A stretch of DNA of 64,000 bases from Natrinema gelatinilyticum (GCF_024266705.1 NZ_CP100757.1:310001-374000), one strand, 5' to 3'. Positions 34,988 to 43,944 are shown, numbered from the stretch's first letter. Translations and numbers: made by a program. Notes: generated from the letters alone by a model not told the origin.

Positions 34988-36388
34988 ATGCGAGTCGAAT
35001 TCGACGACGGGACGCTCCTGCTCCGTGATGCCCCCGACGATATCCCCCATGCGGAGTGGGACGGCCGCGTTGACGAGTACCGAATGCAAGCGTACCGATA
35101 TCGCCCCCTCCTCGAATGGGCGGGCGCTTGGGCCGACGGAAACAAACAGGCAACGCTTCAGGACGGCTTCGCTCACGCTCTTGAAGATGTCGCACGAGCC
35201 TATCCTGCTCTCGAGCTCACACCGGCGCTTCACATCGAACCACGCGACTATCAACAGGCCGCGCTCGACGCCTGGCGCGAGCACGAGCGGCGAGGCAGCG
35301 TCGTGCTCCCGACGGGCAGCGGGAAGACGTTCCTCGGGCTGCAGGCTATTGCCGATGCCGGCGTCAGTGCGCTGGTCGTAACTCCAACGATCGACCTCAT
35401 GAACCAATGGCACGCTACGCTCACCAACGCCTTCGGCGACCAGCTCTCACAGCCGATCGGCGTCCTCGGCGGCGGCAGTCACGAGGTCACCGCGATCACG
35501 GTCACTACCTACGACAGCGCCTATCGATACGTCAACGAGTACGGCAATCAGTTCGGCCTGCTCGTCGTCGACGAAGAACATCACCTGCCAGCTCCGACCT
35601 ACCAACAGATACCCGAAATGATGATCGCGCCGTATCGCCTCGGCCTCACGGCGACCTACGAGCGCCCCGATGGCAAGCACGAACTCCTCGAGGATCTTCT
35701 CGGCCCCGTCGTCTATCGGGAGCACGTCGACGAACTCGCCGGTGAATACCTCAGCGAGTACGAGACAATCCACATGTCGGTCGACCTCACGGCCGACGAA
35801 CACGAGACGTATGACGAGGAGTACCAGATCTATCGCGACTACGTCGACAGCCACGACTTCGATCTCTGGAAGGAACGCGGCTACCAGGAGTTCCTCAAGC
35901 GCACCTCCTACGACCCCCAAGGACGGCGGGCGCTCATCGCCAAGCAGCGCGCCGAGCGAATCGCCCGGACAGCGACGAAGAAACTCGACACGCTCGACAA
36001 TCTCATCAAGCGCCACCACAACGACCGAGCCATCATCTTCACCGCGAACAACGACTTCGCCTACGAGATCTCTCAGGAGTTCATTGTCCCCTGTATCACG
36101 CACCAGACCAAGACCGACGAACGCACCGAGATTCTCGAGCGGTTTCGAACTGGGGAGTACGCGATGCTCGTCACGTCCCAAGTCCTCGACGAAGGGATCG
36201 ACGTGCCAGCCGCGAACGTCGGGATCATTCTCTCGGGAAGTGCTTCGAAACGCCAGTATGCCCAGCGACTCGGGCGGATCCTCCGGCCCACGGACGACCG
36301 CCAGCCAGCACGTCTGTACGAGATTATTGCTGCGGACACGATGGAGACGTACGTCTCCCAGCGCCGTCGAGAGGGGGTGAACGCGTAG
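34988..36388 (+). CDS. XPB/Rad25-type superfamily 2 DNA helicase
   Basis: The 466-residue protein has an N-terminal damage-recognition-like region (1-75), then DYQQAALDAWREHE (Q-like motif), VVLPTGSGKTFLGLQAI (Walker A about 107-114), VVTPTIDLMNQWH, LLVVDEEHHLPAPTY (DEEH, about 195-198) and GLTATYERPDG. Domain 2 has AIIFTANNDFAYEI, LVTSQVLDEGIDVPAANVGI and RQYAQRLGRILRPTDDRQPA (motif VI). This is the archaeal short XPB. It overlaps the next gene, whose product is its known nuclease partner Bax1, by one base. Together they form a helicase-nuclease for unwinding and cutting bubble DNA in repair. Confidence 0.9.
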   Translation: MRVEFDDGTLLLRDAPDDIPHAEWDGRVDEYRMQAYRYRPLLEWAGAWADGNKQATLQDGFAHALEDVARAYPALELTPALHIEPRDYQQAALDAWREHERRGSVVLPTGSGKTFLGLQAIADAGVSALVVTPTIDLMNQWHATLTNAFGDQLSQPIGVLGGGSHEVTAITVTTYDSAYRYVNEYGNQFGLLVVDEEHHLPAPTYQQIPEMMIAPYRLGLTATYERPDGKHELLEDLLGPVVYREHVDELAGEYLSEYETIHMSVDLTADEHETYDEEYQIYRDYVDSHDFDLWKERGYQEFLKRTSYDPQGRRALIAKQRAERIARTATKKLDTLDNLIKRHHNDRAIIFTANNDFAYEISQEFIVPCITHQTKTDERTEILERFRTGEYAMLVTSQVLDEGIDVPAANVGIILSGSASKRQYAQRLGRILRPTDDRQPARLYEIIAADTMETYVSQRRREGVNA

Positions 36389-37746
36389 TGCTGACCGCAA
36401 ACCTTGCGCGGTCGCGTACGACCGACGAGACGGTCACACCGCTGTTCATCGATCCATCTGAAGCGCGCTATCGTGAGACGGCACGAGAACTCATCAAGCT
36501 GTTCGAGGACCACCTCGACGAGCCGAAGGGCGACCTCGAAAACGCAATCGACGAGCTGACCGTTGCAGATACCGACTACAAAATCGTTCAAGGACTGGCG
36601 AAGCTCCTTAAAGACGAGTGTGAGTTCGAAGTCGTCGCGTCGGTTGACCCACGAGAGATTCGGCGGCGGCTCCTCGAGAAAGCCAACGAGCGATATCCCA
36701 TCGTCCGCCAGCCGACGCTCGGAGAGGACACACAGAAACTGGAAGTGTATAGTGCAGTGGCCGACGAACTCGGGATCTCGCTCCAAGACTGCTATCGTGG
36801 GATGTACGCCGACCTGGAAGACAACAAGCGGCTCGTCCGAATCGGCACGCGGACGGCCGACCGATACAAGAGTACCGGTGATACGTCGACGTCAACGACG
36901 AATTTGACTGGCAGCAGTGCCGAGGAATACGAGCACACCGACCTCACCGTCGACTGGCTGCTGACTCGATACAATCTTGCGCTCGCCCAGGCGGTCCTCT
37001 ACGATGCCACGGAAATGCGGATTCGTGTGTGGGACCACTTCGGGACGGTGTTCAGCTACGTAAAGCTGTTCGGGCTAATGCATCGCATCTATCCGATTGA
37101 CACCGATGGCGATCGCGTCGAGAGCACGGATCAGGCCACAGGGTATGAGGCAGTGTTAGATGGGCCGGCATCGCTGTTCTCGAAGTCACAAAAGTATGGG
37201 ATTCGCATGGCGAACTTCCTGCCAGCGTTACCCCTCTGTGAGCGGTGGGAAATGGCCGCTGAAATTATCATGGACGAGGCGACCAGCGAGACACGGCAGT
37301 TCACACTCGATCAGAGCGAAGGCCTCAATTCGCATTACCGCGCTGGTAAGCGGTTCGATAGTGACGTCGAACAGACGCTCGCCCAAAAGTGGGACCGAGC
37401 GAACACGGACTGGGAACTCGTACGCGAGGATGACGTCTTCGACCTCGGTGCCGAGGTGATGATTCCCGACTTCGCACTCGAACATCCCGATGGGCGGCGG
37501 GCGATTCTCGAAATCGTCGGCTTCTGGACGCCGGAATATTTGGAGTCGAAGCTGGAGAAGATCCAGCAGGTGGAGTCTGAGAACTTTGTGTTGGCGGTTT
37601 CGGAGCGACTGGAGTGTGCCAGCGAAGATTTCGGGAGTGTCGCTGATCGTGTGCTATGGTTCAAAACTGGGATTCACGTCTACGATGTGGTCGAAATGGC
37701 TGAACAGTACGCGACAGGGCACGCCCCAGCTAATCCGGATCAATAG
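36388..37746 (+). CDS. bax1: Bax1 nuclease (DUF790), XPB partner
   Basis: The 452-residue protein uses a GTG start at 36388, directly coupled to the XPB stop. The N-terminal region, VTPLFIDPSEARYRETAREL and IVRQPTLGEDTQKLEVYSAV, and the central LLTRYNLALAQAVLYDATEM with VWDHFGTVFSYVKLFGLMH are characteristic of DUF790. The nuclease site follows at about 355-390: MIPDFALEHPDGRRAILEIV, GFWTPEYLESKLEK (P-D...E-x-V...K, PD-(D/E)xK-like). Bax1 binds XPB and cleaves DNA bubbles on the 3' side. Gene order and coupling are as in other archaea. Confidence 0.9.
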   Translation: MLTANLARSRTTDETVTPLFIDPSEARYRETARELIKLFEDHLDEPKGDLENAIDELTVADTDYKIVQGLAKLLKDECEFEVVASVDPREIRRRLLEKANERYPIVRQPTLGEDTQKLEVYSAVADELGISLQDCYRGMYADLEDNKRLVRIGTRTADRYKSTGDTSTSTTNLTGSSAEEYEHTDLTVDWLLTRYNLALAQAVLYDATEMRIRVWDHFGTVFSYVKLFGLMHRIYPIDTDGDRVESTDQATGYEAVLDGPASLFSKSQKYGIRMANFLPALPLCERWEMAAEIIMDEATSETRQFTLDQSEGLNSHYRAGKRFDSDVEQTLAQKWDRANTDWELVREDDVFDLGAEVMIPDFALEHPDGRRAILEIVGFWTPEYLESKLEKIQQVESENFVLAVSERLECASEDFGSVADRVLWFKTGIHVYDVVEMAEQYATGHAPANPDQ

Positions 37747-37866
37747 TCTGTCCTGGCATTCGAGCACCACAACTATGAACCGACGATCCCCGCGGTTGAT
37801 GCTGATTTTCGATCAACTTTCCAGGCAATTACACCCCTTGAGAGGTTTTCCATCCCCGCTGCATAT

Positions 37867-37911
37867 GTTAGTCCGTTCCCTAACAGTTATGATGTTAGGG
37901 AGTATACTAAC
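37867..37911 (+). promoter_or_regulatory. Paired operator GTTAG-N8-CTAAC around the TumE/TumA module 1 promoter
   Basis: Palindrome 1 has arms at 37867-37871 and 37880-37884. Palindrome 2 has arms at 37894-37898 and 37907-37911. Each has five-base arms and an eight-base spacer, and the two are exactly 27 bases apart. A TATA-like GTTATGA lies between them (37886-37892), about 30 bases before the ATG at 37920, so palindrome 2 covers the expected start of a leaderless transcript. Module 2 shows the same geometry at 45479-45523. Confidence 0.75.
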
Positions 37912-37919
37912 AATCGGGG

Positions 37920-38216
37920 ATGAACGATGACGTCACCGTCGTTCGTGATGAGATCGAAGCCTATGCAGATGGGACTGTCGCTCGCGTCCGCGTTCTTTCG
38001 ATACCGAAATCGACGAAATTCCCGGAAGGGATTAAATACGCCTTCCACTACGGCAACGCTGGCGACGAGGACCCATTCATTCGATTCGATAACCACCATG
38101 GCGTTCACGAATTGCATCTGGGGTCCCGAACATTCGAAACCGACTTCCCAGGCTTGCAAACACTGTATCGCACGGGGCTTACAGCACTCCCGTACGAAAA
38201 ACGAGCCGATTGGTAA
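37920..38216 (+). CDS. TumE-family toxin (DUF6516-like)
   Basis: The 98-residue protein contains AYADGTVARVRVLSIPKSTK, FPEGIKYAFHYG and PFIRFDNHHGVHE: the V-x-V-x-x-x-x-x-S-x-x-F-P-E-G-x-K-Y-x-F-x-Y-G and I-R-x-D-N-x-H pattern of the small toxin-like proteins annotated TumE/DUF6516. It is followed 19 bases later by its HTH partner. The second module in this window (45153-45473) has the same pattern. Mode of toxicity not established here. Leaderless transcription from a promoter between two palindromes is likely. Confidence 0.75.
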   Translation: MNDDVTVVRDEIEAYADGTVARVRVLSIPKSTKFPEGIKYAFHYGNAGDEDPFIRFDNHHGVHELHLGSRTFETDFPGLQTLYRTGLTALPYEKRADW

Positions 38217-38235
38217 CCACCGACCCACAGAATCC

Positions 38236-38628
38236 ATGACCCGAACACTTCACGTCCGAATCAACTCGTCGTCCGATCGCAGCGATCTTGAAGACACGCT
38301 CGCCGCTCTCGATGCCGGCGAGAGCGTTCCTCCGAAACCGTCGACACTTTCGGTAGAAGATCTTGAGACGTTCGGTCGGATCTTCCGACCAACGAATCTG
38401 AAACTGCTCGAAGCGATCGCAGATCACGAACCAGACAGTATTCGTGAACTCGCGAGGACTGTCGATCGTCATCCGCCAGAAGTTACTGACAACATCAACG
38501 AACTCGCGGACTACGGCCTCGTCGAACTCGAACAGAATGGTCGCGCGAAACGTCCTATCGTCTGGTATGACGAGATCGATATCGATCTTCCGATCGGCCA
38601 CCGCTCCCCAGACGTTACACCGGCGTGA
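38236..38628 (+). CDS. HVO_A0114-like HTH antitoxin (TumA-type)
   Basis: 130 residues from the ATG at 38236. The N-terminal part (TLHVRINSSSDRSDLEDTLA, SVEDLETFGRIFRPTNLKLL) precedes a winged helix EAIADHEPDSIRELARTVDR, HPPEVTDNINELADYGLVEL and ending IVWYDEIDIDLP. The same arrangement (LxxVxRPxNLxLLxxIxxHEPxSIRExAR...V-W-Y-D-x-I-x-x-x-L) is seen in the partner gene of module 2. It is likely both antitoxin and autorepressor, binding the paired palindromes upstream of the toxin gene. The end of the gene abuts dispersed repeat copy D. Confidence 0.78.
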   Translation: MTRTLHVRINSSSDRSDLEDTLAALDAGESVPPKPSTLSVEDLETFGRIFRPTNLKLLEAIADHEPDSIRELARTVDRHPPEVTDNINELADYGLVELEQNGRAKRPIVWYDEIDIDLPIGHRSPDVTPA

Positions 38629-38663
38629 CCGTTTTCGATACTCGATTGCGTCCCTACAGCATT

Positions 38664-38692
38664 TCTCGAGAGCCAGTGACACCTGATGTCCT
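38664..38692 (+). repeat. Dispersed repeat copy D (short)
   Basis: TCTCGAGAGCCAGTGACACC followed by TGATGTCC matches copies B and F exactly. After that the sequence diverges (TTGGATAACC). It lies between the antitoxin stop and the end of the convergent SWIM gene. Confidence 0.55.
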
Positions 38693-38708
38693 TGGATAAC
38701 CCTTTGAA

Positions 38709-40523
38709 CTATCGTGTTTCGAACTTTTCAAGCAATTCCTCCAGCATTGGCCGAAGCTTGTACTTCCGGTAGTGTTCGTCCCGTAGCTCTTCAACGTAGG
38801 TGTGCCACTCATCGAGTTCATCCGCGGCGTCAGCCGCTTTCCCAGCGGTCTCCAGCCACTCCACGGCGTGTCGATACCGCTGTGACTGTCCGTCTTCGAT
38901 GATCGGTTCGGCCTGCTCTTTGCAGGCATCGATCGTCCACTGTGGATGCTCGTCCCAGACGGCTTCGACGACCGGCTTGACCACCTTGTAGTCCGAAAAG
39001 TGGTCTGCGATGGCAATGGCCTCATCGTACCGTCCCGCGTACAGAAGAATATCGACGTGTTGTTGCGCAACCTGCTGATTAGTGTCTCGGTCTACGAGAG
39101 CATCCAGTAATTGCTCGCGAACAGCGTTCCAATCGTCGCCTGCGAGTTCCTCTGTCGCCTGGTAGGCCACAAGCGATGGCGAGGCTTTGAACGCGGCGAC
39201 GGCTGCTTCGAGCGCGATGTCCTGTTCACCCATGCTGCTGGCTCGGTCGCGGAGCCACTCGGCCAGCTCCGCCTTCCCGCTTCCGTCCAGGATCAATCCG
39301 TGCTGGGCAATCTCCAGCGCTGCCTCTGGCTGGTCGTGTTTCCGAAGTGTTTTAGCCAGTGTGAGTGTCTCGTTGGGCGAGCGCAGATTGTGCTGACCGT
39401 ACTCGATTGCCTCGTCGATACGACCATCCACTACGAGCATAGTAACGTACGCGTCGATCAGGTCGGCTGCCTTGGCTAGATTCAGGTACTCGTCGATGCG
39501 GTCTTGGCGTTCGAGAACATTGAGGCGGGCTCTGATGAGGTCCTCGGCGTACCACGGTGGATCTCCCTCCCAGAGGTCAGCGTCGCTGCTGTTTCCCCGC
39601 ATCGCCTGCTGGACTGGCTCGAAATCCCAGCCTCGCTGGGCCGCCTCAAGGGCGACGCTGTACGGTGGTCGATCTGTATAGCTCCCCATCTCCTGTTCCC
39701 AGGTCCAGAGTCTCCTTTCCCAGTCATCACGCTCTGATTCAGAGAGATCGGCCGTGAGTAGTGCTTCGGCCAGTGCTTGGTCGACCTCGTCGAAAAACTC
39801 GAAGATCCCCTGGGAATCGTCGTACGAAAGGGGCAGCCACTCCTCGTCCATCAGTTCGTCTGCCAGCGGTTCGAGAACATTCAATGCCGTCTCGTCGTCG
39901 CCACCCTCGAGAGCAGCCCACGCTTGCCTGAGTATCTCTCCAAGCGCTTCGACATCGGTTTCGACCGCCGCATACGGATCGTGGGTCCGGGTTCCATGCC
40001 TGTCCGAGGGCTGGAGAAAATACTGGACTTGACGTCGGATTGAGTCCCGATTGATGTCTGGACGCTGGTCGCAGGGATGATCGGCTATGTTTTCCGATCG
40101 GACTGTCTCGAGTCGAGTTTCGACCCACTCTGCGAGTTCGGGGTGACGCTCAACGAGATCAACGAGGAGGTCCTGGAGTTCCTCTGGATCTGTCTCCGCG
40201 ATCAGTTCGGAGACGAGTGGGCGCTGACTGATCTCGTCGTGATCGCGAATGTACGTCAAGAGGACGGCAACGCGATGCTTACAGATCCCGCCGTGATCGT
40301 ACGGGCAGGAACAGGTCGTGTCAACGATGCCGGTCTCATCGAGTTCGATCCGCACCTGATAAGGGGCGTACTGGCTTCCCTCGACTGCCGCTCGCAGGTG
40401 ACTGCCACGGCGGATGACCTCGCGGACGGCACCGTGCTCGTAGTAGTCCTCGCCCCGATCATATGACTGCGGGCGTGCGAGGTCACGGACTGCTGCCTCG
40501 GTAAGTGTCGGCTCCCGTCCCAT
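38709..40523 (-). CDS. SWIM zinc-finger protein with helical repeats
   Basis: The 604-residue protein has an N-terminal SWIM domain, RIELDETGIVDTTCSCPYDH, GGICKHRVAVLLTYI (C-x-C-x(n)-C-x-H; residues about 58-92), known to bind DNA or proteins with zinc. Residues about 100-600 are almost entirely helical, with TPR-like 34-40-residue units such as LNLAKAADLIDAYVTMLVVD, GRIDEAIEYGQHNL and AGRYDEAIAIADHF. This SWIM-plus-helices architecture is common in prokaryotes and often sits with SNF2/helicase genes; here an XPB-Bax1 pair lies nearby on the other strand. Exact role unknown. Confidence 0.85.
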   Translation of the reverse strand: MGREPTLTEAAVRDLARPQSYDRGEDYYEHGAVREVIRRGSHLRAAVEGSQYAPYQVRIELDETGIVDTTCSCPYDHGGICKHRVAVLLTYIRDHDEISQRPLVSELIAETDPEELQDLLVDLVERHPELAEWVETRLETVRSENIADHPCDQRPDINRDSIRRQVQYFLQPSDRHGTRTHDPYAAVETDVEALGEILRQAWAALEGGDDETALNVLEPLADELMDEEWLPLSYDDSQGIFEFFDEVDQALAEALLTADLSESERDDWERRLWTWEQEMGSYTDRPPYSVALEAAQRGWDFEPVQQAMRGNSSDADLWEGDPPWYAEDLIRARLNVLERQDRIDEYLNLAKAADLIDAYVTMLVVDGRIDEAIEYGQHNLRSPNETLTLAKTLRKHDQPEAALEIAQHGLILDGSGKAELAEWLRDRASSMGEQDIALEAAVAAFKASPSLVAYQATEELAGDDWNAVREQLLDALVDRDTNQQVAQQHVDILLYAGRYDEAIAIADHFSDYKVVKPVVEAVWDEHPQWTIDACKEQAEPIIEDGQSQRYRHAVEWLETAGKAADAADELDEWHTYVEELRDEHYRKYKLRPMLEELLEKFETR

Positions 40524-40606
40524 CGGTGCTCTCTATAGTGCCTCGCGGTAGAAAAGGCTGGGAAACGGTATCGCCGAGAGTCCTCTGACAGTGGACCCGC
40601 GAGGAC

Positions 40607-40762
40607 TCAGCGGCGGGTCGTTTCAGTGGTCTCCACCAGATCGTCGGTGAACGTAGCGAGGAGCGAATCGGAATCACGATCAGGGTCGTTCGGAGATTCC
40701 TTCCAGAGTTCGATGTCGAACGCCCGTGTTGCCGTTGCCTGCCCCTCTGTGGCGATGATCAT
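40607..40762 (-). pseudogene. Truncated small gene next to repeat copy E
   Basis: A minus-strand frame YQEAILMIIATEGQATATRA, FDIELWKESPNDPDRDSDSL, LATFTDDLVETTETTRR-stop (40607-40609) has normal haloarchaeal composition. An ATG at 40762 could start a 51-residue protein, but the frame continues upstream until repeat copy E at 40781, so it is probably a C-terminal remnant. Family not recognised. Confidence 0.4.
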
Positions 40763-40780
40763 GAGGATTGCTTCCTGATA

Positions 40781-40847
40781 ACTCATGCTGGAGCACGTGG
40801 GCTGGAAAGGCTACAACGTTGTCCGAGAGACACCTGATGTCCTCGGA
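40781..40847 (+). repeat. Dispersed repeat copy E
   Basis: ACTCATGCTGGAGCACGTGG followed by a variable stretch and GAGAGACACCTGATGTCCTC matches copy A over its full length. The plus-strand frame LMLEHVGWKGYNVVRETPDV is conserved against copy A, but ends in a stop at 40858. Confidence 0.55.
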
Positions 40848-40965
40848 GACCCCCTTTGAAAGCCGCTCACTGGGATCGACTCCATCGCAGTTGTTTCAGT
40901 GCCCCATCCGCACACTACAGCTGCATACTGAGCAGTTAGGACTCGTACGTGAGTTCTTTCACACA

Positions 40966-41463
40966 TTATCGAGAACAGACACACTCGTACCGAAGCGAGG
41001 CAAAATTCAAAATATATTGATGAACCGCTCTGGCCAGCGACAGCATGGCATCGGCTTGCTCGGCGCTGGCGACCGTCTCGCGATAGTACACCTCAGCTCG
41101 GTTCTGTTTCCAGAGTTGGATAAGACGATCGGCAAACGCCTCGCTGAACAGGTTTACCTCTGCACCTTGCTGGTACACTGCAGTATGTTCGTAGCGCAAG
41201 TCCTCCGCAGATGCATATCCTCGATGGAGTAGGTAAAACTGAATACTACGTTCGACAGCTACGAACGACGCTTCGATAACAACAGTGTAGTATCCGTTTT
41301 GCTCACGCAGGGTTCGCGCTGCTTCGAGAAGTCGACAGGCCTTCCGCAGTTGAACGAGACTAGCATCAGAGACATTGAGATCAGATTCGGCAGTATGTCC
41401 ATGGGTTTGCTGGAACGCTACTTTGGCGTCGGTGAGTGCATCATCAACGTAGCTATCGTCCAT
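40966..41463 (-). CDS. HEPN-domain protein of an MNT-HEPN pair
   Basis: The 165-residue all-helical protein contains RKACRLLEAARTLREQNGYY, VVIEASFVAVERSIQFYLLH and RLIQLWKQNRAEVYYRETVA, SAEQADAMLSLARAVHQYI, the order of HEPN domains. The R-x(4-6)-H ribonuclease motif is not present; instead N-R-A-E-x-Y-Y occurs, as in HEPN domains that partner nucleotidyltransferases without catalytic His. The first codons overlap the end of the nucleotidyltransferase gene by 11 bases. Expected to act as toxin or substrate-binding half of a two-component toxin-antitoxin module. Confidence 0.75.
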   Translation of the reverse strand: MDDSYVDDALTDAKVAFQQTHGHTAESDLNVSDASLVQLRKACRLLEAARTLREQNGYYTVVIEASFVAVERSIQFYLLHRGYASAEDLRYEHTAVYQQGAEVNLFSEAFADRLIQLWKQNRAEVYYRETVASAEQADAMLSLARAVHQYILNFASLRYECVCSR

Positions 41464-42130
41464 TTGTCAGCACCTCCTCTTTGAGCTGTGTGAGAGTCTC
41501 TGATGTGCTAAGTGTGAGTCCAGTCGCGAAGATCTCCTGCAATCGATCTCCGTAGCGGTGAGCGGTCTCGATGGATTCCACAAGGATATGGAATCTGTAG
41601 CGGTCACCATCGAAGGCCTTCTCGTTCAATTCTGACGTAAGTTCGTGGGCGGTTTGTTGTGCTGTTGCCTGTGTCTCTTCGACGAGGACAAAGCAATCGA
41701 TATCGCTCCGTCGATCAGCCTCTCCACGGGCAACACTGCCAAAGAGGACGATTCCGTGGATATCCGCTATCTGGTCAGTTAACTTCATGACGAGTTCTCG
41801 GACAGGGGCCTGAAATTCCTCTTGTGGGATCTGGATGATCGGATCATCGGGTTTACTCAGACGGGAACGATTGATCCGAACAAGCTTTTTCCGGCCCGCA
41901 TGCTCGATTTCGACGAACCCAACCGCTTTCAGGTCGTCAACTGCCGATGAAATGCTTCGGTGAGGGTGGTCTGTTGCTCGACTCAGGTCTCGGATGCCAA
42001 ACGATGTATAAGGATTGTCGACGAGTAACGCAAGGATGTCATCAGCGCAACTGTGTCTGAAGAGATCATCAGAGGGGACGGGAACTGGCAATTCGAGTGA
42101 GGCGCCGTTCTGGATATTTTGACTGCCCAT
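41453..42130 (-). CDS. HTH-fused minimal nucleotidyltransferase (MNT)
   Basis: About 225 residues from the ATG at 42130; an in-frame start at 42142 adds four residues. The N-terminal winged helix, DILALLVDNPYTSFGIRDLS, RATDHPHRSISSAVDDLKAV, ends in GRKKLVRINRSRL. The nucleotidyltransferase core is IHGIVLFGSVARGEADRRSD, IDCFVLVEE (G-S-x-A-R-G-x-x-x-x-x-S-D-I-D; residues about 125-152). Such MNT proteins can add nucleotides to a HEPN partner and neutralise it. ATTTAA about 25 bases before the ATG suggests a leaderless promoter. Fusion to an HTH suggests self-regulation. Confidence 0.85.
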   Translation of the reverse strand: MGSQNIQNGASLELPVPVPSDDLFRHSCADDILALLVDNPYTSFGIRDLSRATDHPHRSISSAVDDLKAVGFVEIEHAGRKKLVRINRSRLSKPDDPIIQIPQEEFQAPVRELVMKLTDQIADIHGIVLFGSVARGEADRRSDIDCFVLVEETQATAQQTAHELTSELNEKAFDGDRYRFHILVESIETAHRYGDRLQEIFATGLTLSTSETLTQLKEEVLTNGR

Positions 42131-42142
42131 GGATATTCTCAA

Positions 42143-42660
42143 TCACCAGTAGTTAAATAGGCTACGGAAATAGGAATTTATTCCGACAGTACGAACGATA
42201 GTCCAAGTCAATGTTGGAACCTGGAGATGAGTTGCTTTGTGGTGGACATCACAGTCTTTGGAGCTCTGGCACTCGGACGATATCCGTCTCTCTGAATCAG
42301 TTCGGGGCCCAGCAGCTTTCTCGGGGAATGACGATTGTCACGGTGCCGATTTGACGTCGCTTAGTGGTGTTTCACCCTTCGACTGGTGAGTATCAGCATC
42401 CGTGCAGTGGCAGAGTTGAACTGTGAACTGACAGTAACGGCGTGCAAGACTTAGAGAATGGGTTCAGCACGGCGCCTTCGTTTATTTCACGACCAATCTA
42501 CTGAACAGCAGTTCGGTAGGTTTGCGTATCTATCGTGTTCAGTATAAAATTATTTCTGAGGTGGTCTCGTCATTTTTCTACTGATTAACACCCGGCACAG
42601 ACCCTAAGAGACGGTCGTATTCGAGACTCCGAATTCAGCCTACCGTAAACTCGGCGACGT
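42143..42660. other. Intergenic stretch with repeat
   Basis: 518 bases without a gene. It contains the MNT promoter at 42150-42175, a 92-base repeat at 42366-42457 and, directly after it, AGAGAATGGGTTCAGCACG (42453-42471), which resembles sequence near 400 and 16126. 42520-42590 is AT-rich. Confidence 0.45.
42366..42457 (+). repeat. About 92-base dispersed repeat, copy 1
   Basis: It starts near GGTGTTTCACCCTTCGACTG and ends GGCGTGCAAGACTTAGAG. The reverse complement occurs at 49095-49184 with roughly ten differences, and the last 38 bases occur at 46241-46278. It is non-coding and probably the end of an insertion element. Confidence 0.6.
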
Positions 42661-43023
42661 TCAATCGTCAGCGGCGATCTGGTTGTTCCACTCGATGTCT
42701 ACCGCGTCGGTCAAGAAGGTGTCGAGGCCATCCGTTTCACGGAGTTCGACAGTCCGTGACTCAGAATCGACCGTGACGACACCCGTGTCTGTGAGTTTGG
42801 GAAGGTGTATATGATGGAGCGTAGCCTGAATGCTCTCGACAGTCTCGTCGGTGACGGTCATACCAGTATCGTTGGCTTCCCACGTGGCGAGTTCCGAGGT
42901 AAGGGTATTCACTTCCACTGGATCGGAATGGTTGGTTAGGTAGTACAGGACGTACCGCCGTCGTGGATGCCGGAGCAAATCGAACGTCCGATTTAGGTCT
43001 CCGGTATCGAGTCGCCCAGTCAC
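42661..43023 (-). CDS. Winged-helix protein of the DUF7344 type
   Basis: The 120-residue protein reads LNRTFDLLRHPRRRYVLYYL, then TNHSDPVEVNTLTSELATWE, VESIQATLHHIHLPKLTDTG and VVTVDSESRTVELRETDGLD. The R-R-R-x-x-L-x-x-L and H-x-H-L-P-K-L-x-x-x-G-x-V pattern is that of the very abundant haloarchaeal HTH proteins annotated DUF7344. It is probably a DNA-binding regulator. Monocistronic, with no obvious target in the immediate neighbourhood. Confidence 0.8.
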   Translation of the reverse strand: MTGRLDTGDLNRTFDLLRHPRRRYVLYYLTNHSDPVEVNTLTSELATWEANDTGMTVTDETVESIQATLHHIHLPKLTDTGVVTVDSESRTVELRETDGLDTFLTDAVDIEWNNQIAADD

Positions 43024-43195
43024 AGATCAATGCACACGCGCTAACTCCATAAGTGTTTTTTATCTGTTAATTGTATGGAATTGACCTCTACAAGGCATTC
43101 GCCCAGGTTGATTTGAATTCCAAAATATGGTGCTGGAATCATCGTGATACAGGCAGACATAGTTGAAGATTACAAGTAGCCTATGTGTGGTCGAG

Positions 43196-43668
43196 CTACT
43201 CTTCGTCTTCGGTGATCTCGATGTGGAAATGGTTCCACGGTTGGGTGGTTTGCTCGGAGACGATGTCGCTTCGATGAATCTGCAGTCCGATGTCGTCCAG
43301 TTCCTCGGTGATTTGTTCGATACGGTCGGTCGATTCGGCCACGGCCTGAATCTGAATGTTTCGTTCCCCGGCGAGCAACTGTTTCACATCCACAACACCC
43401 AGCACGTCGAGGGCTTGCTCAGCGATGGGTTTCCGATCCGTGACGGGGACAGTGCCAACGAACTGGATGACAAGTGGATATCCGGCCCGTTCGTAGTCGA
43501 TGTCGGGGTGGTAGCCCCGGATGATGCCTCGGTCTTCAAGGCGTTCGATGCGATTCCCAACGGTCGTGCCGGTCACGTCTGTGTCCTCAGCGATGTCCGT
43601 ATCACGCTTGCCTCGCGCATCCACCTGCAATAAGTGGAGGATTCGCCGGTCGATGGTTCGTCTTCCAT
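43196..43668 (-). pseudogene. Lrp/AsnC-family regulator with a one-base frameshift after codon 4
   Basis: From about 43654 the frame reads IDRRILHLLQVDARGKRDTD, IAEDTDVTGTTVGNRIERLE, DRGIIRGYHPDIDYERAGYP (HTH) and the RAM domain LVIQFVGTVPVTDRKPIAEQ ... ITEELDDIGLQIHRSDIV. The only good start is an ATG at 43668 giving MEDE, but it is in another frame. One missing base between MEDE and IDRRIL would restore a 157-residue protein (43196-43668 is one base short of a multiple of three). A TTG at 43630 could give a protein lacking the first HTH helix. Sequencing error is an alternative. Confidence 0.7.
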
Positions 43669-43944
43669 ACGCTGTACACGCTGTCGAACGAGTAGAAGAT
43701 TCAGGTCGGACGGCTTATGTCACAGAACGATTCCTCATAAATACACCTGCTTTACTGAGCGAATACTACTTTCGGAGATCGGTCACGATCTCGTGCCACA
43801 TTTGCGCCCTGTATCTTGCAGGGCTTCCGAAAAATGAGTTGGAACTGGCAGTTTGATCGGAGGATGATCTACTCACACGTTCATGGTTGAAGCTGCACTT
43901 AGGATCCTTCCTGAACACCCGTTTCGTCATCCCCCACACTGATG

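Noticed and set aside
40966..41463. HEPN protein as an active R-x(4-6)-H ribonuclease
   Set aside because: The motif is not present in the last helices; the N-R-A-E-x-Y-Y form belongs to HEPN domains lacking the catalytic histidine.
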